Positions 14,745-17,856 of a stretch of 17,856 nucleotides of DNA are shown piece by piece. Below the pieces are notes generated by a model. That model ran no database searches, had not been told where the DNA came from, and saw nothing but the letters and a program-made list of their open reading frames with translations. How positions within the stretch are numbered: position 1 is the first letter of the stretch; each line of letters begins with the position of its first letter. The position numbers and the translations under genes were made by a program. The DNA is taken from positions 1-17,856 of the forward strand of contig NZ_SMMD01000919.1 in the NCBI RefSeq assembly GCF_009711475.1, read 5' to 3'. The stretch comes from Fulvivirga aurantia. Its GTDB lineage: Bacteria > Bacteroidota > Bacteroidia > Cytophagales > Cyclobacteriaceae.

Positions 14745-15493
14745 TGAACCAGACAGCACTAAAAGAATTACTATATAAGATCGCTGACGATCAGTTGATA
14801 TTAGGCCATAGAAACTCTGAGTGGACAGGCATGGGCCCATTGCTGGAAGAAGATATCGCTTTTTCTTCTATGGCACAGGATAAAGTAGGCCAAAGCCATG
14901 CAATCTACCAGATACTGCATGAGATAGGCGAAGGTGAGCCAGATCAGGTAGCATTTATGCGCAATGCTGAGCAATTTCATAACTGCCAGATGGTGGAGCT
15001 ACCCAATGGAGAGTACGACTTCAGCCTGATGCGTCATTTCTTATACGATACCGCTGAGGCGATCAGATTTGATATGCTCACGAAATCATCTTATGAGCCA
15101 CTTGCTCTGCTAGCAAAAAAAATACAAGGCGAGTTACGCTACCACACCATGCATGCCAAAACATGGATAAAACAATTAGGTACAGCAACAGAAGAAAGTA
15201 AAAGTAGGCTACAAACCAGTTTTAATGAGCTTTTTCCTTATGCTTTGGGCATGTTTGAGCAATCTCCTTACGAAAACGACATCATCGCTGACGGTATCTT
15301 TCCTGGGGAAGAAGCGCTGAAAGAAAAATGGATGGCTCGTGTTGAGGAAATAATAGGCCAGACTGATTTAAAGATGCCAGAAGTATCTGAAGCGAAATTA
15401 GGTGGCAGAAAAGGTGAACACACTGAATACCTCCAACCGTTACTTGATGAAATGTCAGAAGTTTTCAAAATCGACCCTACCGCTGACTGGTAA
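14744..15493 (+). CDS. paaC: Phenylacetyl-CoA epoxidase structural subunit PaaC
   Basis: PaaC is the ferritin-like partner that forms the core heterodimer with PaaA but is not the catalytic diiron site. At 249 residues it has the usual length. ADDQLILGHRNSEWTGMGP (14-32), then LLEEDIAFSSMAQDKVGQ (33-50), FLYDTAEAIRFDML and GELRYHTMHAKTWIKQLG are family blocks in the expected order. The C-terminus, HTEYLQPLLDEMSEVFKIDP, is also typical. The ATG overlaps the paaB stop by one base, so synthesis is coupled to PaaB and the two should be made in fixed ratio. Confidence 0.96.
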   Translation: MNQTALKELLYKIADDQLILGHRNSEWTGMGPLLEEDIAFSSMAQDKVGQSHAIYQILHEIGEGEPDQVAFMRNAEQFHNCQMVELPNGEYDFSLMRHFLYDTAEAIRFDMLTKSSYEPLALLAKKIQGELRYHTMHAKTWIKQLGTATEESKSRLQTSFNELFPYALGMFEQSPYENDIIADGIFPGEEALKEKWMARVEEIIGQTDLKMPEVSEAKLGGRKGEHTEYLQPLLDEMSEVFKIDPTADW

Positions 15494-15502
15494 TACGATT
15501 TG

Positions 15503-15542
15503 GGATTTTAGATTTAAGAAGTGGAATTTTAGATTTTAGAAG
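15503..15542 (+). repeat. Imperfect tandem repeat between paaC and paaD
   Basis: Two units of about 20 bp, GGATTTTAGATTTAAGAAGT and GGAATTTTAGATTTTAGAAG, sit side by side in the 112-bp paaC-paaD gap. They differ by small insertions and substitutions. No clear promoter is seen here, so paaD may be read from the paaBC transcript. Confidence 0.6.
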
Positions 15543-15605
15543 GAAGCGTCAAGGAACTAACCTATCGCTAATTTGTTTTAATAAGTGAATTAAGCCTTTG
15601 CAAAA

Positions 15606-16094
15606 TTGAATGAAGTAATAAATAAAGAGCAGGTACTTGATTGGCTGGATGAAGTGAAAGATCCTGAGATACCTGTAATTTCTCTGATAGATTTAGGAGT
15701 AATCACCAATGTTGACATAACTGATAATAAGGTAACTGTTGACATGACTCCCACATTTGTGGGCTGCCCTGCCATGGACTACATGAAGCAGGACGTGGTT
15801 GACGTACTTACCAAGCATGGTGTAGATAATGTGGAAGTAAACATCAGCTTTAAAGAATCGTGGAACTCCAATAAGATCACCGATAAAGGCAGAAAGGCAC
15901 TTCATGATTTTGGCCTCGCCCCTCCCCCAAAGCACAACCTACAGGTAGATATCGATATACTTGAGCATGTGGAATGCCCTAATTGTGGCAGCGACAACAC
16001 CATACTTAAAACCCCTTTCGGCCCTACAGCCTGCCGCTCTATACACCACTGCGACAGCTGCCACGAGACGTTTGAGCAGTTTAAGCCTTTGTAA
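15606..16094 (+). CDS. paaD: Phenylacetyl-CoA epoxidase assembly factor PaaD
   Basis: PaaD is thought to help build the iron-sulfur centre of the PaaE reductase. The 162-residue protein has an N-terminal MIP18/DUF59 domain: VKDPEIPVISLIDLGVI (17-33) and TPTFVGCPAMDYM (48-60), with the conserved Cys54. A zinc-ribbon tail follows: CPNC (124-127), Cys143, and CDSC (149-152). The start is a TTG; an in-frame TAA at 15591-15593 leaves no ATG option. Finding PaaD without PaaE next to it implies that a reductase gene lies elsewhere in the genome. Confidence 0.93.
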   Translation: MNEVINKEQVLDWLDEVKDPEIPVISLIDLGVITNVDITDNKVTVDMTPTFVGCPAMDYMKQDVVDVLTKHGVDNVEVNISFKESWNSNKITDKGRKALHDFGLAPPPKHNLQVDIDILEHVECPNCGSDNTILKTPFGPTACRSIHHCDSCHETFEQFKPL

Positions 16095-16097
16095 AGC

Positions 16098-16212
16098 GTA
16101 CAACCGGATTTACAAAACCTTTGTAAGATTTAATTTTAGCTGCAATTTCTTACTTTTGGATTGAATTTTAAGTTATATCAAACACTCGGTGTAGTTTAGC
16201 CGATTGTTGGGC
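16098..16212 (+). other. Speculative attC-like segment between paaD and accessory genes
   Basis: GTACAAC (16098-16104) matches the integron R'' consensus RYYYAAC at 6 of 7 positions. GTTGGGC (16206-16212) matches GTTRRRY at all 7. They lie 115 bp apart, within the size range of attC sites, and CAACCGG near the left end can pair with CCG-ATT-GTTG near the right. No integrase gene is in the window, and the L boxes are not clear. Confidence 0.2.
16110..16126 (+). terminator. Weak terminator-like hairpin after paaD
   Basis: TTACAAA (16110-16116) and TTTGTAA (16120-16126) form a perfect 7-bp stem with an ACC loop, 16 bp after the paaD stop. The following GATTTAATTTT is T-rich but interrupted. It could end the paa transcript weakly. 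Confidence 0.45.
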
Positions 16213-16224
16213 TCAATTACTCGC

Positions 16225-16734
16225 ATGTCGCAAGAGAACATATCAAACACCGTGCTTATAGACAACCTCTACGATTCTGCAGGTGAGCATTTGAGGAACA
16301 CTGTAACGGACTGGACGAACCACGAACTATGGAGTGATGCTGTAGATGAATTGGATGCCAACGAACGTGCAGTGTATCTAATTGGAGTACTCAACCAACA
16401 AGTAATGAACGGAGGTTTCATCCAATATTTCGACAACTCATATGGGATGTTTGGTTATGAAACTCTGAGAGTCCTGCGAACAGTTGGAGCTGTAAATTCG
16501 GCTAACTTATTGGAACTAGCCCTTAAGATTGTTAACCGCGAACAACTAACACCAGATCAATTCTCAAAGTACATTGCGACCAACATCGTAGCAGATGAAC
16601 TTGGTGACGAACTTGATCAACTAGATGAACAATACTACAAACTTGAGAACACGGAATACCTAGAAGAACTTCTAGCGAACTGGATAAAAACTGAGCCCAA
16701 CAAGCGTTGGCAAGCATACAAGAGCAAGACCTAA
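16225..16734 (+). CDS. DMP19/DUF4375-family protein
   Basis: The 169-residue protein is all-helical and soluble. It contains VMNGGFIQYFDNSYGMFGYE (60-79), then RVLRTVGAVNSANLLELALK, which is the hallmark of the DMP19 (DUF4375) family. The family is named after a DNA-mimic protein of Neisseria; most members have no known function, so DNA mimicry should not be assumed here. The C-terminal half is acidic (DELGDELDQLDEQYYKLE, 124-141). I chose ATG 16225; an earlier TTG at 16204 would run through the GTTGGGC motif. Its stop overlaps the lipoprotein start by one base (TAATG). Confidence 0.8.
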   Translation: MSQENISNTVLIDNLYDSAGEHLRNTVTDWTNHELWSDAVDELDANERAVYLIGVLNQQVMNGGFIQYFDNSYGMFGYETLRVLRTVGAVNSANLLELALKIVNREQLTPDQFSKYIATNIVADELGDELDQLDEQYYKLENTEYLEELLANWIKTEPNKRWQAYKSKT

Positions 16735-17639
16735 TGAATAAAATAACTCTCCTTCTCTTCTTTTTGACTATTGTTTCATGTAACTCAAAATCAAATAATG
16801 ACTCTGAATCTAATAAGCCGAAATGGAAACAAGTCAGAACTGAGTCAATTCAATATATACCACAACAAGGTGACCTAACTAAAATTCTGATTTCAACATT
16901 TGATACAGGAGGTGAGCTCGTTACCGACACTACTATAATTTATCAAGCTTTCAAGGACACCCTCCTAATTGAAGAAATTAAGTTTAATTTATTTATGGGT
17001 GACACCACGAAATGGCGACATCGAGTTATGCAATATGATATAAACGGCAATAAAATACATGAGATAGATTCAGTGAATGGTACATTAAGAGGCAAGTATT
17101 CATACTATTTTGAAAAAGGTCTTCTTACCAAATCGAACACATTAGGTCTAATTCCACAGTTAGAGGTTGTAAATGGACAAATGAAAACAAATGGGTTTGA
17201 TACCATTCAATTTGAACGATTTGAATATTACGATTCGGGTATTAACCATAAAACCATAACAGTCGAAGAAAATAAATTAAAATCGAAGCTCACTCAGAAT
17301 GTTTCTTTTGATACAACATACACTTTTCACGAATACGATGGTTCGAACCGACTTCAACGAAGTATTTCTGTCGTGGATTCGGACACAACTTCCATTTCAG
17401 TTTTTGAATACGATGAATCAGGTAATGAAATCAAATTTATTCTCGCCACCGAATCGGATGGTTTTCATATAATACAATCTAAATTTGATGAACTGAATAA
17501 CAAAGTATCCGAAACCTTTCAAGATGATGTAATGACTCAGCGAACTGAATTCATTTATGAAAACAATGGAAGAGTTATTCAAAGGAAAATTTATGAACTA
17601 GATACGCTTGCCAACGTGATGAATGATCGCATGCGCTAA
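16734..17639 (+). CDS. Lipoprotein with YD-like repeats, coupled to DMP19 gene
   Basis: The 301-residue protein begins MNKITLLLFFLTIVSC, a short lipoprotein signal with lipobox IVSC and Cys16 as the lipidated residue. A polar Ser/Asn-rich tether follows (17-30). The rest resembles short YD-type repeats: YDINGNKIHE (101), YDSGINHK (166), YDGSNRLQR (201), YDESGNEIK (226), FDELNNKVSE (251) and YENNGRVIQR (275). The last four are 24-25 residues apart. Such beta-hairpin repeats occur in RHS/MORN-like surface proteins; here they lack a toxin core. I chose the ATG at 16734, since an upstream start at 16707 would bury the signal peptide. Function unknown; likely on the outer membrane or periplasmic face. 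Confidence 0.78.
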   Translation: MNKITLLLFFLTIVSCNSKSNNDSESNKPKWKQVRTESIQYIPQQGDLTKILISTFDTGGELVTDTTIIYQAFKDTLLIEEIKFNLFMGDTTKWRHRVMQYDINGNKIHEIDSVNGTLRGKYSYYFEKGLLTKSNTLGLIPQLEVVNGQMKTNGFDTIQFERFEYYDSGINHKTITVEENKLKSKLTQNVSFDTTYTFHEYDGSNRLQRSISVVDSDTTSISVFEYDESGNEIKFILATESDGFHIIQSKFDELNNKVSETFQDDVMTQRTEFIYENNGRVIQRKIYELDTLANVMNDRMR

Positions 17640-17650
17640 AGTGCTGTTCA

Positions 17651-17671
17651 GGTCGGTTCGTGCGAAGGACC
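17651..17671 (+). repeat. Hairpin just after the lipoprotein gene
   Basis: GGTC (17651-17654) pairs with GACC (17668-17671), and TTCG (17657-17660) with CGAA (17663-17666), separated by a small internal loop. It begins 11 bp after the stop. No T-run follows, so it is a weak terminator candidate or part of the structured tail. Confidence 0.4.
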
Positions 17672-17675
17672 GCTC

Positions 17676-17815
17676 TTCTGTGTTTAGAGCTTACTCCTAT
17701 TTCGGTAGTTCTTCCTTGAGCTTCTGGTAGCTTTTCAGGCTCACTCAAGTTCGGCCAGGCTGTGAAGAGAATGTGCTTTGCCTTGGGTCGGTGCTATTTG
17801 AACATAAACACAGAA
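17676..17815. repeat. 140-bp non-coding segment bounded by an 11-bp perfect inverted repeat
   Basis: TTCTGTGTTTA (17676-17686) and TAAACACAGAA (17805-17815) are exact reverse complements. Inside lie CTTGAG/CTCAAG (17715-17720 and 17744-17749) and a repeated GGTAG-TTCTTC-like unit. The base composition looks richer in G and C than the neighbouring genes. I see no open reading frame worth calling. It could be a MITE-like or recombination element, or a structured RNA; the window ends 41 bp later. Confidence 0.5.
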
Positions 17816-17856
17816 TTACTCATACACACAATTCATGCCGCACAACCCCTCGTGAA

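Noticed and set aside
16707..16733. Earlier start for the lipoprotein
   Set aside because: It would place nine residues before a well-formed lipoprotein signal and overlap the DMP19 gene more deeply.
16225..16734. DNA-mimic function for the DMP19 protein
   Set aside because: The family name comes from one studied member; acidity alone does not show DNA mimicry.
1..17856. CRISPR array, tRNA, rRNA, transposase or integrase
   Set aside because: No regularly spaced repeats, cloverleaf-like sequence, rRNA-like stretch or recombinase motif was found by reading both strands.

Overview
The window looks like a stretch of a Bacteroidota chromosome, probably of the order Cytophagales. The evidence is AT-rich DNA, few Shine-Dalgarno sequences, promoter-like boxes of the Bacteroidota form TAnnTTTG (two perfect copies), several TTG starts, and family content typical of the phylum. 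I see no rRNA, tRNA, CRISPR array or transposase.

Region 1 (1-3321). The minus strand carries a cut-off SpoIIE-type serine/threonine phosphatase, a membrane family 2 glycosyltransferase and a flippase-like integral membrane protein; the last two abut exactly. The Holliday-junction nuclease gene ruvC diverges from them, and the two possible start codons lie back to back in one CATATG.

Region 2 (3369-10503) is a surface-polysaccharide block. It holds a SAM methyltransferase with a cysteine-rich tail, a Wzx-like flippase, two GT4-type glycosyltransferases, a sulfotransferase-like protein, a DegT-type sugar aminotransferase and a GT2 glycosyltransferase of the TIGR04283 type. Genes are packed tightly, with 4-bp and 20-bp overlaps and switching strands. 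Together they look able to make, decorate and export a glycan containing an amino sugar.

Region 3 (10666-12218) has a 62-residue membrane protein coupled to a secreted DUF4097-like repeat protein rich in DDGD motifs, then a convergent four-helix membrane protein. A perfect hairpin covers both stop codons.

Region 4 (12282-16094) is a phenylacetate catabolism cluster: a TetR-family regulator, paaA, paaB, paaC and paaD. These encode the oxygenase and scaffold parts of phenylacetyl-CoA 1,2-epoxidase and its Fe-S assembly factor. The reductase gene paaE is absent. PaaB is unusual: 203 residues with two PaaB domains in tandem. A strong terminator follows paaA, and the 236-bp paaA-paaB gap then holds a palindrome, a promoter-like pair and a second terminator-like hairpin just before paaB, so the subunits may be regulated separately.

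Region 5 (16095-17856) looks accessory: a DMP19/DUF4375 protein, a coupled lipoprotein with YD-like repeats, and a structured non-coding tail bounded by an 11-bp inverted repeat. Short ACAACC motifs occur on both sides, which raises the possibility of a cassette-like insertion; this is weak.
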